A stretch of DNA of 64,000 bases from Bradyrhizobium sp. Ash2021 (lineage in GTDB: Bacteria; Pseudomonadota; Alphaproteobacteria; Rhizobiales; Xanthobacteraceae): positions 744,001 to 808,000 of the forward strand of contig NZ_CP100604.1 of assembly GCF_031202265.1 (NCBI RefSeq), read 5' to 3'. Position numbers and translations under genes: made by a program. Positions 1-8,944 of this stretch are shown here, in pieces (the first letter of the stretch is position 1; each line of letters opens with the position of its first letter). The notes below the pieces were generated by a model that was not told the DNA's origin, made no database searches, and saw only the letters and a list, made by a program, of their open reading frames with translations.

Positions 1-58
1 GGCGGAGCTTTGAACCTGCCGCAATGTCCGAAAGCCTGAGACATAAGGAACTGCTCCG

Positions 59-901
59 ATGCCGATTATCGATTCCCAGGTCCACGCCTATGAGGCCAAC
101 ACGCCGAAGCGGCCCTGGCACAGCGTGCCGAACTGGCCCGATCACGTCACGGGCGACGAGATGGTGGCGGCGATGGACAACGTCGGCGTCGACGGCGCGA
201 TCTTCATCTCCGCCTTCTCCATGTACCAATACGACGCCAGCTACGCCGTCGAAGTGCAACGAGCCCATCCCGGCCGGTTCGGTATCGTCAAGCCGGTCGA
301 CCCGGACGATCCTGATGTGGCCGATGTCGTTGCCGAATGGAAGAAAACGCCGGGCACGGTCGGAATCCGCATCATGATGACGAAGGAGGCGAAGCGCGAT
401 CCGAACCATCCGAGCCTCGACCGGATCGCACGCGCAGCCGTTCGCCACGACTTTCCGGTCAACATGTTGTGCTGGGGCAATCTGGAAGCGGGCGCTTCGA
501 TCATCGATCGCCATCCCGATACGCAATTCATCCTCGACCATCTCTGCATCCTGCAACCGCGCACACCTCCCGCGCCGCCCGAGCCTTGGGCCGACCTTCC
601 GAAGGTGCTGGAACTCGCGAGGCGCCCGAACGCCGTGATCAAGGTCAGCGGCGCCTGCACGCTGTCTCAGGCGCCGTATCCGTATCCAGACATTTGGGAT
701 CCGCTTGCTCGGATATTCGATGCATGGGGTTTCGATCGCTGCCTGTGGGGCACGGACTGGACGCGCGCTTTCGCAGTCGTCAGCTACGAGCAGGCCGTTG
801 AACCGTTCCGCAAGACTGACCGCCTGAGCGACACCGAGCGCGCAATGCTGATGGGCGGAGCCTGCGCCAAGGCTTATGGCTGGTCGCCGAAGAAAGGCTA
901 G
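59..901 (+). CDS. Amidohydrolase-2 family metal-dependent hydrolase
   Basis: A 280-residue TIM-barrel hydrolase of the amidohydrolase-related (COG3618-type) family, whose members hydrolyse lactones or decarboxylate small cyclic acids in the cytoplasm. The N-terminus has IDSQVH (His9, with Gln where many relatives have the first metal-binding His), an FILDH strand end near residue 161 and a WGTDW motif near residue 231, which carries the usual catalytic Asp. Length is normal for the family. The ATG follows AAGGAA by eight bases. It converges on the Bug receptor gene downstream and its own upstream partner lies outside the window. The substrate cannot be read from sequence; a lactone or 2-pyrone-type dicarboxylate is the family expectation only. 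Confidence 0.85.
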   Translation: MPIIDSQVHAYEANTPKRPWHSVPNWPDHVTGDEMVAAMDNVGVDGAIFISAFSMYQYDASYAVEVQRAHPGRFGIVKPVDPDDPDVADVVAEWKKTPGTVGIRIMMTKEAKRDPNHPSLDRIARAAVRHDFPVNMLCWGNLEAGASIIDRHPDTQFILDHLCILQPRTPPAPPEPWADLPKVLELARRPNAVIKVSGACTLSQAPYPYPDIWDPLARIFDAWGFDRCLWGTDWTRAFAVVSYEQAVEPFRKTDRLSDTERAMLMGGACAKAYGWSPKKG

Positions 902-955
902 TGCCGGCCGATGGAGGGCGCCTGCGCCATGCCGGATGCAGGCACCGCCACGGCG

Positions 956-1939
956 CTAGTCGATCGAAATATTCGCCTCGTGCGCGACCTTGATCCAGCG
1001 CTCGGTTTCCAGACGCATCATGTCTCCGAATTGCCGCGGCGTCATGGCTTCGGCTTCGGCGCCCTCATTGCTGAGAAACGTGCCGAATTCAGGTGAGGTC
1101 AGCATCTTGCCGATCTCCGCGTTGAGCGCGTTGACGACATCTCCGGACATCCCGGCCGGGCCGGCAATGCCCCACCAGGACCCCAGATCGACGCCTGATA
1201 GCCCCGACTCCTCGAGCGTCGGCACATCGGGGAGCAGCGCCGTTCGCCTGGCGCTTGTCACCGCAAGGGCTTTGGCCTGGCCGCTTCGGACGAGCTCCAG
1301 CGCCTGCGGAAGGCTCGATACAAAGATGTCGACATGGCCGCCGACGAGATCGTTGAGCGCCGGCGCGCCGCCCTTGTAGGGAACGTGCGTGAACCTGACG
1401 TTCGCCGAAAGCGCGATGAGCTCGGTCGAAATCTGATTGATGCTGCCGAGACCGGCCGACGCGAAGGTGATCTGGCCCGGTTTGCTCCTGGCCAGAGCGA
1501 ACAATTCCCTGGCCGATTGCACCGGGAGCTTGTTCGATGCCGTGATCAGCAGCGGCCCGCGGGCAATGAAGGCCACCGGCGTAAAATCCTTGACCGTGTC
1601 GAACGGCATGGTCTTCCTGATCGCCGGGCTGATCGAAAACGTCGGCGACACCAGCAAGAGCGTGTAACCGTCCGGCGGCGCCGCGGCGACGGCAGAGGTG
1701 CCGATCAGGCCGCCCGCGCCGGCGCGGTTTTCGACCACCACCGGCTGCCCCCACGCCTCGGTCAGCTTCTTGCCGATGGCGCGGCCGACCAGGTCGTTCG
1801 AGCCCCCTGCCGCAAATGGAATAATCAGCGTGATCTGCCTGGACGGATAGGTTTGCGCGCGCGCGGCCGGGCTTGTGAATACAAGCGCTGCGGCAAGCAA
1901 AGCTGCACTCCTGATCATGACAGGTTTTTCCCGGCGCAT
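956..1939 (-). CDS. Tripartite tricarboxylate transporter receptor (Bug/TctC family)
   Basis: A 327-residue periplasmic solute receptor of the Bug family. A Sec signal peptide ends near ARAQ (residues 1-29). The mature protein begins with YPSRQITLIIPF and carries the family landmarks NRAGAGGLIGT and PYKGGAPALNDLVGG, which form the ligand pocket for carboxylates. No TctA/TctB membrane genes are nearby, so it is an orphan receptor, a common state in Bradyrhizobium and Bordetella. The first ATG is used here; a second ATG at 1918 would shorten the signal peptide to a more usual length and is about equally likely. It is transcribed away from the acyl-CoA dehydrogenase at 2031 across a 91-bp gap that holds a TATAAT at 1972-1977. 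Confidence 0.9.
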   Translation of the reverse strand: MRREKPVMIRSAALLAAALVFTSPAARAQTYPSRQITLIIPFAAGGSNDLVGRAIGKKLTEAWGQPVVVENRAGAGGLIGTSAVAAAPPDGYTLLLVSPTFSISPAIRKTMPFDTVKDFTPVAFIARGPLLITASNKLPVQSARELFALARSKPGQITFASAGLGSINQISTELIALSANVRFTHVPYKGGAPALNDLVGGHVDIFVSSLPQALELVRSGQAKALAVTSARRTALLPDVPTLEESGLSGVDLGSWWGIAGPAGMSGDVVNALNAEIGKMLTSPEFGTFLSNEGAEAEAMTPRQFGDMMRLETERWIKVAHEANISID

Positions 1940-2030
1940 GATGTTATGGCAACCGCGTACCGAAAATGACCTATAATCGTCGTATCCGCGACAGGCATTT
2001 TCGAGTCATAGCCATTTTCAGGGACAGGCA

Positions 2031-3218
2031 ATGGACTTCCAACTCACCGGACAGCAACGGCGGATGGTCGAAGCGGTGCGTGACCTCGCTCAGGGAGAGT
2101 TCAAGGCAAACGCGCAAAAGTACATGGATGGTACCTTTCCCTGGGAAAACATGAAGAAGCTCGCCGATATCGGCGTGCTCGGCATGTCGGTCCCCGAGGA
2201 ATATGGCGGCCTTGGCTTGGCGGTATTTGATACGGCGCTGGTGCTCGAGGAGATTGCGAAGACCTGTTACGTTACCGCAATGGCCACCCTCGGTGAGGCC
2301 GGGGTTCAGACCCGGGTGATCGCGACCTACGCTCCAAACGCTATTCGCGAGCGAATCCTGCCGAAGGTGGTCTCCGGCGACTGCATATTGGCCGTCTGCA
2401 TGACCGAGCCGCATGCCGGCACCGATGTCGCGAACTACCGGACCAACGCCGTCATCAGGGGTGACCGCGTCATTCTCAACGGGACAAAGACGCTGATCAG
2501 CCGGGCCAGGGAAGCCGGCATGTTCGTGATCTTCACGCGGATCGACGGCAAGCCCGGCCGCGAGGGTATCGGCTGCGTTCTGCTGGAGCCCGACACGCCG
2601 GGTTTCGAGGTGACCGGGACCTACCATACGATGGGCGGCGAAAACCTCCACGAGATCCAGTTCAACAATTGCGAATTGCCGCTGGAGAATCTCGTGGTTC
2701 GCGATGACGGCTTTCGAAAGCTGCTGAACGCCTTCAACACGCAGCGCTGCCTCAATCCGAGCATATCGCTTGGGTTGGCCGAAGGGGCTTTTGATGAAGC
2801 CCGCAACTATGTCAGGGACCGAACGGTGTTCGGAAAGGCGATCGGGGACTATCAGGGCGTGCGGTGGAAGCTGGCAGAGATGTACCGCGAGATCGAGACG
2901 GCCCGCAGCATCCTCTATCGCGCCTGTATCACCGCCAATCCGTTTCCCGATGCTTTCCTGGCGGCGGTGGCCAAGATCACCTGCAACGAAATGTCCAACC
3001 GGGTCACCAGCGAGGCGATCCGGTTGCACGGCGGATTCGGTTTCACCGACGAATATCCGGTATCGCGGCTCTATCGCGGCGCGCGCTACGGCACGCTCGG
3101 CGGCGGCACCTCCGAGACGCTGCGCGACCTGATCGGCAGGCGGATCATGGATGCGACGGAGACCGGCGCCGAACTGCTGGCCTATGACATGATGACCGGC
3201 GCCGATCTTGCGGTGTGA
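2031..3218 (+). CDS. Acyl-CoA dehydrogenase
   Basis: A 395-residue FAD-dependent acyl-CoA dehydrogenase that should introduce an alpha-beta double bond into a CoA thioester and pass electrons to ETF. The three ACAD domains are in order: N-terminal helical (1-115, including VPEEYGGLGL), middle beta (about 120-220, CMTEPHAGTDVANYRT) and C-terminal helical (235-385, ending LHGGFGFTDEYPVSRLYRGARYG). The loop that in classical short-chain enzymes reads EGT reads GGGTSE here, so the catalytic Glu is not in the canonical place. AGGGACAGGCA precedes the ATG. The substrate is unknown; neighbours (NmrA-like protein, MFS carrier) hint at a small acid. Confidence 0.9.
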   Translation: MDFQLTGQQRRMVEAVRDLAQGEFKANAQKYMDGTFPWENMKKLADIGVLGMSVPEEYGGLGLAVFDTALVLEEIAKTCYVTAMATLGEAGVQTRVIATYAPNAIRERILPKVVSGDCILAVCMTEPHAGTDVANYRTNAVIRGDRVILNGTKTLISRAREAGMFVIFTRIDGKPGREGIGCVLLEPDTPGFEVTGTYHTMGGENLHEIQFNNCELPLENLVVRDDGFRKLLNAFNTQRCLNPSISLGLAEGAFDEARNYVRDRTVFGKAIGDYQGVRWKLAEMYREIETARSILYRACITANPFPDAFLAAVAKITCNEMSNRVTSEAIRLHGGFGFTDEYPVSRLYRGARYGTLGGGTSETLRDLIGRRIMDATETGAELLAYDMMTGADLAV

Positions 3219-3227
3219 GGTTACGGA

Positions 3228-3983
3228 TCAGGCAACCGCCCGTGAGCGGCGGAGCCATTCGTCCAAACCGATGCGGCCGAGGCGCGCTTCACCCAACGGC
3301 ACCAGCGACCGCTCCTCGACGCGGCTGCCGAAATAGCGGGCCTCGGGGTCACGCACCACCTCGCGCGGGTCGCCGACCGCCTTCAGATAGCGGGCAACAA
3401 TTTCGTTGAATGGGGCGCGTTCCGGGCCGGCAATCTCGACGATGCCGTTTCGCGGCGCCGCGAGCGCGACCTCGGCGACGACAGGCGCGACGTCATCCGC
3501 CGCGATCGGCTGGAACAGGCCGGGCGAAAGCCTGACCGTGTTTCCATCCGCACTTGAAGCGGCGATGCCGCCGAGGAATTCCAGGAATTGGGTGGCGCGG
3601 ATAATGGTGTAGGGGATGCCGGAGGCCTCGATCAGTTTCTCTTGCGCGACCTTGGCGCGGAAATAGCTATTGTCGGGCGACCGGTCGGTTCCGACGATCG
3701 ATAGCGCGACGTGGTGCTGGACGCCGGCAGCGGTCTCCGCCGCGAGAAGGTTGCGCCCGGAAGCCTCGAAAAACTCCAGCACCGCCCTGTCTTCGAATGA
3801 GGGCGAATTGCTGAGGTCGATCACCACCCGCGCGCCGGCCATGGCGGCTTTGAGCCCCTCGCCGGTGATGGTGTTGACGCCGCTTTTGGGCGAGGCGGCG
3901 ATCACCTCGTGGCCGCCCTGGCGCAGAATGGCGACGGTCTTCGAGCCGATCAGGCCAGTGCCGCCGATCACGACGATCTTCAT
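3228..3983 (-). CDS. NmrA-like / atypical SDR NAD(P)-binding protein
   Basis: A 251-residue Rossmann-fold protein of the NmrA-like atypical short-chain dehydrogenase group. The N-terminal strand and glycine-rich loop GGTGLIGSK (residues 7-15) bind NAD(P). The classical YxxxK catalytic pair is degenerate (YFRAKVAQEK around residue 105-114), as in NAD(P)H-sensing or redox members. The C-terminal half has the PIAADDVAPVVAEV motif typical of the NAD(P)H-binding/NmrA group. GGGAG precedes the ATG by seven bases. It ends nine bases from the acyl-CoA dehydrogenase on the other strand and is divergent from the MFS gene, with a dyad at 4076-4096 between them. Role unassigned; reductase or regulator are both possible. 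Confidence 0.8.
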   Translation of the reverse strand: MKIVVIGGTGLIGSKTVAILRQGGHEVIAASPKSGVNTITGEGLKAAMAGARVVIDLSNSPSFEDRAVLEFFEASGRNLLAAETAAGVQHHVALSIVGTDRSPDNSYFRAKVAQEKLIEASGIPYTIIRATQFLEFLGGIAASSADGNTVRLSPGLFQPIAADDVAPVVAEVALAAPRNGIVEIAGPERAPFNEIVARYLKAVGDPREVVRDPEARYFGSRVEERSLVPLGEARLGRIGLDEWLRRSRAVA

Positions 3984-4075
3984 GGTTGAACTCCCTTTCG
4001 ATGCTGGAGATCCCCAGACAACTGGAAATCCTCAAATGGGTTCGAAAAGGGGTTCGATTAATTTCGGCACTCTGT

Positions 4076-4096
4076 TGTGACAGCAACGCTGTCGCA
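4076..4096. promoter_or_regulatory. Dyad in divergent intergenic region, possible operator
   Basis: TGTGACAGC and GCTGTCGCA form a 9-bp inverted repeat around AAC with one mismatch. It lies in the 209-bp gap between the divergent NmrA-like gene and the MFS gene, 93 bp upstream of the NmrA-like start and 97 bp upstream of the MFS start. The position suits a regulator site, but no regulator gene is adjacent. Confidence 0.35.
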
Positions 4097-4192
4097 TGTA
4101 TTGCATCGCAGCTAACCTTTTCGGCGTGGTACCGTCAGAAAAACACTTCGGCACAAGCTCGGCTGGCCACGAATTCCTCGGGGGAGGGAACA

Positions 4193-5500
4193 ATGGACCG
4201 TACGCTCGAACGATCGACCATGCGCAAAGTGTATCTGCGGCTGCTGCCGTTTGCCGTCTTGTCGTATGTGCTTGCCTATATCGATCGGATCAATGTGAGC
4301 TTCGCGGGCCTCACCATGCGCGGCGACATCGGCATGTCAGCCGGCACCTTCGGGTTTGCCGTCGGCATGTTCTACTGGGGCTATTTCATCTTCGAGGTCC
4401 CGAGCAACGTGATCCTGGAAAAGATCGGCGCCAGAATATGGATCGCCCGGATCATGATCACCTGGGGGATACTTGCGGGCTGCACCGCCGCCGTTACGAA
4501 TTCGACAAGCTTCGCGATCGTGCGCTTCCTGTTGGGCGTCGCCGAGGCCGGTTTCTTTCCTGGCATCATCCTTTACTTCACCTACTGGTTCCCGAGCCAT
4601 CATCACGCCCGCATCGTGTCAGGCTTTCTGGTAGGTCTGCCGGTCGCGGTGGCGATCGGCGCGCCGATATCGACCGGGCTTCTCGGCCTCGATGGCTTGT
4701 TCGGTCTGCGGGGCTGGCAGGTCATGTATATCGCTGAAGCGATCCCGACCGCTGTGATCGGGGTGCTGACATTTTTCGTGCTCACGGATCGCCCCGAGCA
4801 GGCAAAATTCCTGACCGTGGAAGAACGCAACTGGCTCGTCAGCAGGATCGCCGCCGAACGCCGCGCCACCGAGGCGGTGCGCAAATTCACGCTGTGGCAG
4901 GCTCTCTATAATCCCAAGGTGCTGCTGCTGGCGTTGAACTATGTCGGCATCGTCACTGCCAGCCTGGGCATGCTTATTTTCATTCCGCAAATGATCAAGT
5001 CGCTGGGTAACTACAGCAACATGACGGTCGGCTGGCTCACCATGATCCCTTATATTTGCGGCGGTATCGCCATGGTGGTGTGGGGGCGCATTTCCGATCG
5101 CATGAACGAGCGGCGCTGGAATCTGTTCATCGGTTGCGTGTTCTCGACCGTAGGGCTGGTCATCGCCGGCATGACGATGGGGACCTGGTGGGCGCTCGTC
5201 GGAATGTCGATCGCCGCGATGGGCTTTTATGGCTCCAAGGGCCCGTTCTTCGCCATGCCGCCCATGTTCCTCAGTGGCCCCGGACTTGCGGCAGGCATTG
5301 CCTGGATCAACTCGATCGGCAATCTCGGAGGCTTCTTCGGGCCCTGGTATGTCGGCCTCATGAAAGATATGACCGGCAGCTACGCGGGTGGACTCTATGG
5401 ACTCGCCTTGCTCGGCCTCATCGCCGCGATCGTTTGCGCGCTGTTTCTGCACATTCCAAATCGCTTGCCGGCGTCGACGATGGTCGCGCCAGCCGAATGA
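4193..5500 (+). CDS. MFS transporter, anion:cation symporter type
   Basis: A 435-residue inner-membrane carrier of the major facilitator superfamily, closest in style to the ACS family (phthalate, tartrate, glucarate, 4-hydroxyphenylacetate permeases). It begins RKVYLRLLPFAVLSYVLAYIDRINV, the standard ACS first helix with the YIDRxN signature, and has about twelve hydrophobic segments with a central cytoplasmic loop near residues 200-230 (LTDRPEQAKFL). The ATG at 4193 was chosen because GGGGGAGGGAA stands directly upstream and the hydrophobic core starts right after it; an upstream in-frame extension of 69 codons has no signal or family support. Proton-driven uptake of an organic acid is likely, perhaps serving the nearby acyl-CoA dehydrogenase. 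Confidence 0.9.
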   Translation: MDRTLERSTMRKVYLRLLPFAVLSYVLAYIDRINVSFAGLTMRGDIGMSAGTFGFAVGMFYWGYFIFEVPSNVILEKIGARIWIARIMITWGILAGCTAAVTNSTSFAIVRFLLGVAEAGFFPGIILYFTYWFPSHHHARIVSGFLVGLPVAVAIGAPISTGLLGLDGLFGLRGWQVMYIAEAIPTAVIGVLTFFVLTDRPEQAKFLTVEERNWLVSRIAAERRATEAVRKFTLWQALYNPKVLLLALNYVGIVTASLGMLIFIPQMIKSLGNYSNMTVGWLTMIPYICGGIAMVVWGRISDRMNERRWNLFIGCVFSTVGLVIAGMTMGTWWALVGMSIAAMGFYGSKGPFFAMPPMFLSGPGLAAGIAWINSIGNLGGFFGPWYVGLMKDMTGSYAGGLYGLALLGLIAAIVCALFLHIPNRLPASTMVAPAE

Positions 5501-5575
5501 CCTTGATCACGCGCCATGACTGCTCGCATTCCGCACTCAAGTCGGAGATCGCGCAAGCACCGGGAACGCACCCCT

Positions 5576-5601
5576 CCCTGTCTGTATGCCCTGTCTGTAT
5601 G
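5576..5601. repeat. 13-bp perfect tandem duplication
   Basis: CCCTGTCTGTATG occurs twice back to back in the gap between the convergent MFS and cytochrome genes. No coding capacity. Confidence 0.7.
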
Positions 5602-5642
5602 CTCTTGAAGGTATATCCATCGCGCCTCAACTGGCGTTGGCG

Positions 5643-5669
5643 GCGACCGCGGACGTAGTTCGCGGTCGC
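5643..5669. terminator. Hairpin between convergent genes
   Basis: GCGACCGCG and CGCGGTCGC form a perfect 9-bp stem around a 9-base loop, between the stop codons of the MFS gene and the cytochrome gene. No T-run follows on either strand, so a terminator role is inferred from position only. Confidence 0.35.
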
Positions 5670-5690
5670 GATCTTGAAGCGCCGCGTCGG

Positions 5691-7097
5691 TCAGAGCGTG
5701 CGAAGGAACTCAACCAGATCCCGCTTCTCCTCGCCGGTCAGCTTGGTGCCGAGCACCAAATTGAAGAACTCGACCGAATCATCGAGCGTCAGCAGGCGCC
5801 CGTCGTGCAAATAGGGCGGCGAATCCTTGATGCCGCGCAGCGGGAAGGTCTTGACGGCTCCGTCACCGACTTCACTCATGCCGTTGATCATCTCCGGCTT
5901 GAAGAAGCGCTCGGTCTTGAGATCATGCATCAGGTTGTCGGTGTAATAGGGCGCGGCGTGGCAGGCACTGCACCGGCCCTTGCCGAAGAAGACCTCCTGG
6001 CCGCGCAGTTCGGCTTGCGTGGCCTTGCTCGGATCGAGCCTGCCGAACACGTCGAGTTTCGGTGCCGGCGGGAAGCCCAGTTCCTCCTGGAATTCCGCCA
6101 TCAGGTCGACCTGGAGGATCCGATTGAGGGGGTTCAGACCCTTCTTGGTGGCGATCACCTGGTCACCGTCGAAATAGGCTCCGGCCTGCTCGAATTGGGT
6201 GAAATCCTCGACGGTCTTGAGCGCACGCTGCGAGCCGAACAGCCGCTGGATTTGCACGCCGCGCAGCGTCGGGGTGACGACGCGATGGCGGGATTCCTGC
6301 GGACGGGCGTCTGGAGCAAGATGCGTGGCCTTGTTGGTGTGGCCGTTCGAGTGGCAGTCGAAGCACGTTGCGCCGCGGCTCGGCTTCTCGGAGCGGCGGT
6401 CCTCGGTCTCATTGAACTGCTGTTGCGGGAACGGCGTCACCAGAAGGCGCAAACCTTCTATCTGCTTGGGAGGGAGAATGCCGTTAAACAGCTCGTAATA
6501 GTTCTCGATGCTGACGAGCTTGCCTTGCGAGACGTCACCGAGGTCGGTGCGCTGATTGAGGTAGATCGCCGGCGGGAATTCCGGCAGGAAATGATCGGGA
6601 ATGTCGTATTCGACATCGAAACGCGTGAGATCGCGGCCGCCTTCTTGGCGCTTGATCTCGTCGATCAGGAAGTGCGGAAATACGAAACCGCCTTCCGAAT
6701 GCTTCGGGTGGGGTAACGGATAGAATCCCTTGGGAAACGCGTTCTGCTCGCGAATCTGCTCCGGGCTCATAGCCGCAAGAGCCTCCCACGTCTTTCCCGC
6801 CGGGAGCTTGACGCGAACTCCTTCCTGCACCGGCTTGGTGCGGTCCATCGTAACCCCTGCGACGGGCCGGTTGCTCAGGTCGTACCGCTCGTTGAGAAGC
6901 GCCATGTGCTCGCGCGTGACTTCGGGCTTCTGGGCGGACAGCCTGGCGAAGGTCGCCGAGAACGGCTCGGTGATCTCGACCTGCATGTAGCTCGACTTGC
7001 CGCGGGGGCCTTGCTGCGCGTAGGCAAAGCCGCACGCAAGGATGACGGAGGCAGCTGCCACTCCGGCCAGAAGTTTTCGGGTTTTCACTAGGATCAT
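5691..7097 (-). CDS. Exported di-haem cytochrome c (cytochrome c peroxidase/MauG-like)
   Basis: A 468-residue periplasmic c-type cytochrome. A Sec signal peptide covers roughly residues 1-28 and ends FAYAQ. Two haem-binding CxxCH motifs are visible: CFDCH in the middle and CSACH in the C-terminal third, followed by PPYLHDGR, a motif shared with di-haem peroxidases. The first 230 residues before haem one are unusual for plain CcpA and are rich in conserved proline and aromatic residues. The start at 7097 was chosen over an in-frame start 48 bases upstream because AAGGAGAG sits four bases before it and the signal peptide begins there. Relatives are often mislabelled cytochrome b6. Probable role is periplasmic electron transfer or peroxide reduction; no partner gene is adjacent. 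Confidence 0.85.
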   Translation of the reverse strand: MILVKTRKLLAGVAAASVILACGFAYAQQGPRGKSSYMQVEITEPFSATFARLSAQKPEVTREHMALLNERYDLSNRPVAGVTMDRTKPVQEGVRVKLPAGKTWEALAAMSPEQIREQNAFPKGFYPLPHPKHSEGGFVFPHFLIDEIKRQEGGRDLTRFDVEYDIPDHFLPEFPPAIYLNQRTDLGDVSQGKLVSIENYYELFNGILPPKQIEGLRLLVTPFPQQQFNETEDRRSEKPSRGATCFDCHSNGHTNKATHLAPDARPQESRHRVVTPTLRGVQIQRLFGSQRALKTVEDFTQFEQAGAYFDGDQVIATKKGLNPLNRILQVDLMAEFQEELGFPPAPKLDVFGRLDPSKATQAELRGQEVFFGKGRCSACHAAPYYTDNLMHDLKTERFFKPEMINGMSEVGDGAVKTFPLRGIKDSPPYLHDGRLLTLDDSVEFFNLVLGTKLTGEEKRDLVEFLRTL

Positions 7098-7510
7098 CGC
7101 TCTCTCCTTGATGTTCCCCCCTTGATGGAACAGCACGACGCCCAAGCCAGGCTCGGGCGCGCGGATAGTCAGCGTTTTTCATAAAGTAGCGCTAAAAATC
7201 GAAATGGAAGTGCGTGCCACAATTTTTATTTCGATCTTACGTGAGTCACACTGACTTTTTTCAAGAACCACTATAACCGCAACAGGCCGTATACGAGCCT
7301 CAACGAGATTCACCCCGACGGAGTTTGCAAGCCGCCCGATGAGGCCATGACAACTCTCGAACTTCCGTCACTCCACCAAAGTGGGGCGGCCCAGTCAGGG
7401 TGAGTGATCAGCGGTTCCAAAAAACACGATCGCCAAACGCCTGAAAGACATCGGGCGCTACAGGAGGAAAGCGGCAATGAATGTGCGCTGCTGGCTCGAA
7501 TGGCACCTGT
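7098..7510. other. Non-coding stretch upstream of the cytochrome gene
   Basis: AT-richer DNA between the cytochrome gene start and the MITE-like element. Open frames here (for example 7310-7576 on the minus strand) lack domains, signals and a convincing ribosome site. It presumably holds the cytochrome promoter; no box could be assigned. Confidence 0.5.
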
Positions 7511-7737
7511 TGGCAGATAGTGTTGCAAAAGTCCCAAAAAGTCCTGCGGCGGAATTTCCGCCAAAGGACGAAACAAGCGACAATCGTCGACCTGCAGCCT
7601 CGAACCCGTTAGCGGAATCGCCTGTGAGTTTGGCGCGCGGCGGCGTAGTCCCCCATATTATTATTCGATCGTCGCGCCTACGGCTCGGAGAATTTGAGTT
7701 CCCTGCCGCAAAAAGGCTTTTGCAACAGTATCGGCCA
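7511..7737. mobile_element. MITE-like non-autonomous element (227 bp)
   Basis: A 21-bp terminal inverted repeat (19 of 21 matching, with the inner 10 bases GTTGCAAAAG identical) bounds 7511-7531 and 7717-7737. The interior has no conserved protein. An open frame at 7477-7749 runs through the element behind an AGGAGG, but its product has no recognisable features and probably arises by chance. No target-site duplication was clear. This could be an IS remnant or a MITE mobilised by a transposase elsewhere in the genome. Confidence 0.5.
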
Positions 7738-7754
7738 CAAGGGACATAACGTCG

Positions 7755-8750
7755 TTATTCAATCAGCTCGTCCGCGCGAGCAAGGACGCTCGCCGGCAGC
7801 TCAAGGCTGAGCGCCTTGGCGGTCGTGAGGTTGATGACCATCTCGAATTTCGTTGGCTGCTGTACTGGAAGATCGGCAGGCTTGGCACCCCTGAGAATCT
7901 TGTCGACGTAGTTAGCGGCGCGCCGAAACAGATCAGCAATGCTTGGTCCATAGGAGATGAGGCCGCCGGCTGTCACAAATTCCCGAATTCCATGAAGCGA
8001 CGGCAATTGCTGCCGAGTGGTGAATTCCGCGACGCGCGTTCGATGATCAGCCGTGAGAGGGTCTTCGACCGTAATCAACGCATCCGGGCGCAGCCCTCCC
8101 GCAGCTTCGAATGCGCTATCGAAGTCGTCCGGTCCTCGCACCTCCAAGGATCGAACCTCTATCCCCAATGTCCGTCCCCCGGCCTGCGTCTCGTTGAAGA
8201 CGAGCACGGAATAAGGATTGTCCGCATTCCAAAGCACGGCCACGCGAGAGAGTCGGGGCAGAACCTCTTTTAGCAATTCGAGTCGCTTGGCCCCCAGGTC
8301 CGGCGCCATCAGGCTCATGCCCGTGACGTTGCCGCCGGGTCGCGCCAGACTGGCAACGAGTCCACTCCCCAACGGGTCGCCCGCTGCTGTCATTACGATC
8401 GGAATAGTCGTGGTAGCTCGCTTGGCCGCTAATGGTGTGAGAGTTCCGGCTGCCGCAATAACATCGACTTTGCGTCGGACCAGGTCGGCTGCGAGTTCGG
8501 GCAACCGTTCAAGCCGATTCTCGGCGTAGCGGAGCTCGAACGCGACGTTCTTCCCTTCAACCCATCCCAACTCCCGCAGAGCCTCGAAAAAAGTTGCATT
8601 CAGCGCGGAGATCTCGGCATGCTCGCTGCCTGCGCTGAAAATGCCTATCGTGTACTTTCTCCCGCCCTCCTGTGCGCGCGCGGAGAGCGGCCATACCGCC
8701 GCGCCACCAAGCGCAGCTATCAATTCCCGACGTCCAATGATCACTGGCAT
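7755..8750 (-). CDS. ABC transporter substrate-binding protein (ABC_sub_bind, COG2984)
   Basis: A 331-residue periplasmic binding protein of the ABC_sub_bind family. The N-terminus GRRELIAALGGAAVWPLSARAQ is a twin-arginine export signal, typical of the rhizobial branch. The mature part starts YTIGIFSAGSEH and shows the two-lobe pattern with VDVIAAAGTLTPLAAKRATTTIPIV in the first lobe and LPSLHGIREFVTAGGLISYG in the second, where many members read a similar glycine-rich stretch. The start at 8750 follows GGAGG by five bases and begins the Tat signal; an in-frame start 45 bases upstream would bury it. No permease or ATPase is adjacent, so it is an orphan. The ligand is unknown. Confidence 0.88.
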   Translation of the reverse strand: MPVIIGRRELIAALGGAAVWPLSARAQEGGRKYTIGIFSAGSEHAEISALNATFFEALRELGWVEGKNVAFELRYAENRLERLPELAADLVRRKVDVIAAAGTLTPLAAKRATTTIPIVMTAAGDPLGSGLVASLARPGGNVTGMSLMAPDLGAKRLELLKEVLPRLSRVAVLWNADNPYSVLVFNETQAGGRTLGIEVRSLEVRGPDDFDSAFEAAGGLRPDALITVEDPLTADHRTRVAEFTTRQQLPSLHGIREFVTAGGLISYGPSIADLFRRAANYVDKILRGAKPADLPVQQPTKFEMVINLTTAKALSLELPASVLARADELIE

Positions 8751-8944
8751 ACGGACCTCCATGCGAAGGCAGCCTGGTGAAATGAACGATAACACGCGGC
8801 GAGCATGGGGTCTTCGCGTTCGGCGGGAGTACCATGCCGGTACCTCCGACCTCGGCCGCTATTTCACTTATGGGTCAATCGCGCCGAACTCGGCATGTCG
8901 GCGGCATGTCCGGTTAGAAGATGCCGGACAAGCTCGGACATCGT

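Noticed and set aside
3986..4192. 69-codon N-terminal extension of the MFS carrier
   Set aside because: No signal or helix in it, and a strong ribosome site stands at 4193.
7477..7749. 90-codon ORF with a strong AGGAGG
   Set aside because: It runs through the MITE-like element, has no signal or family and ends at the element's border; probably accidental.
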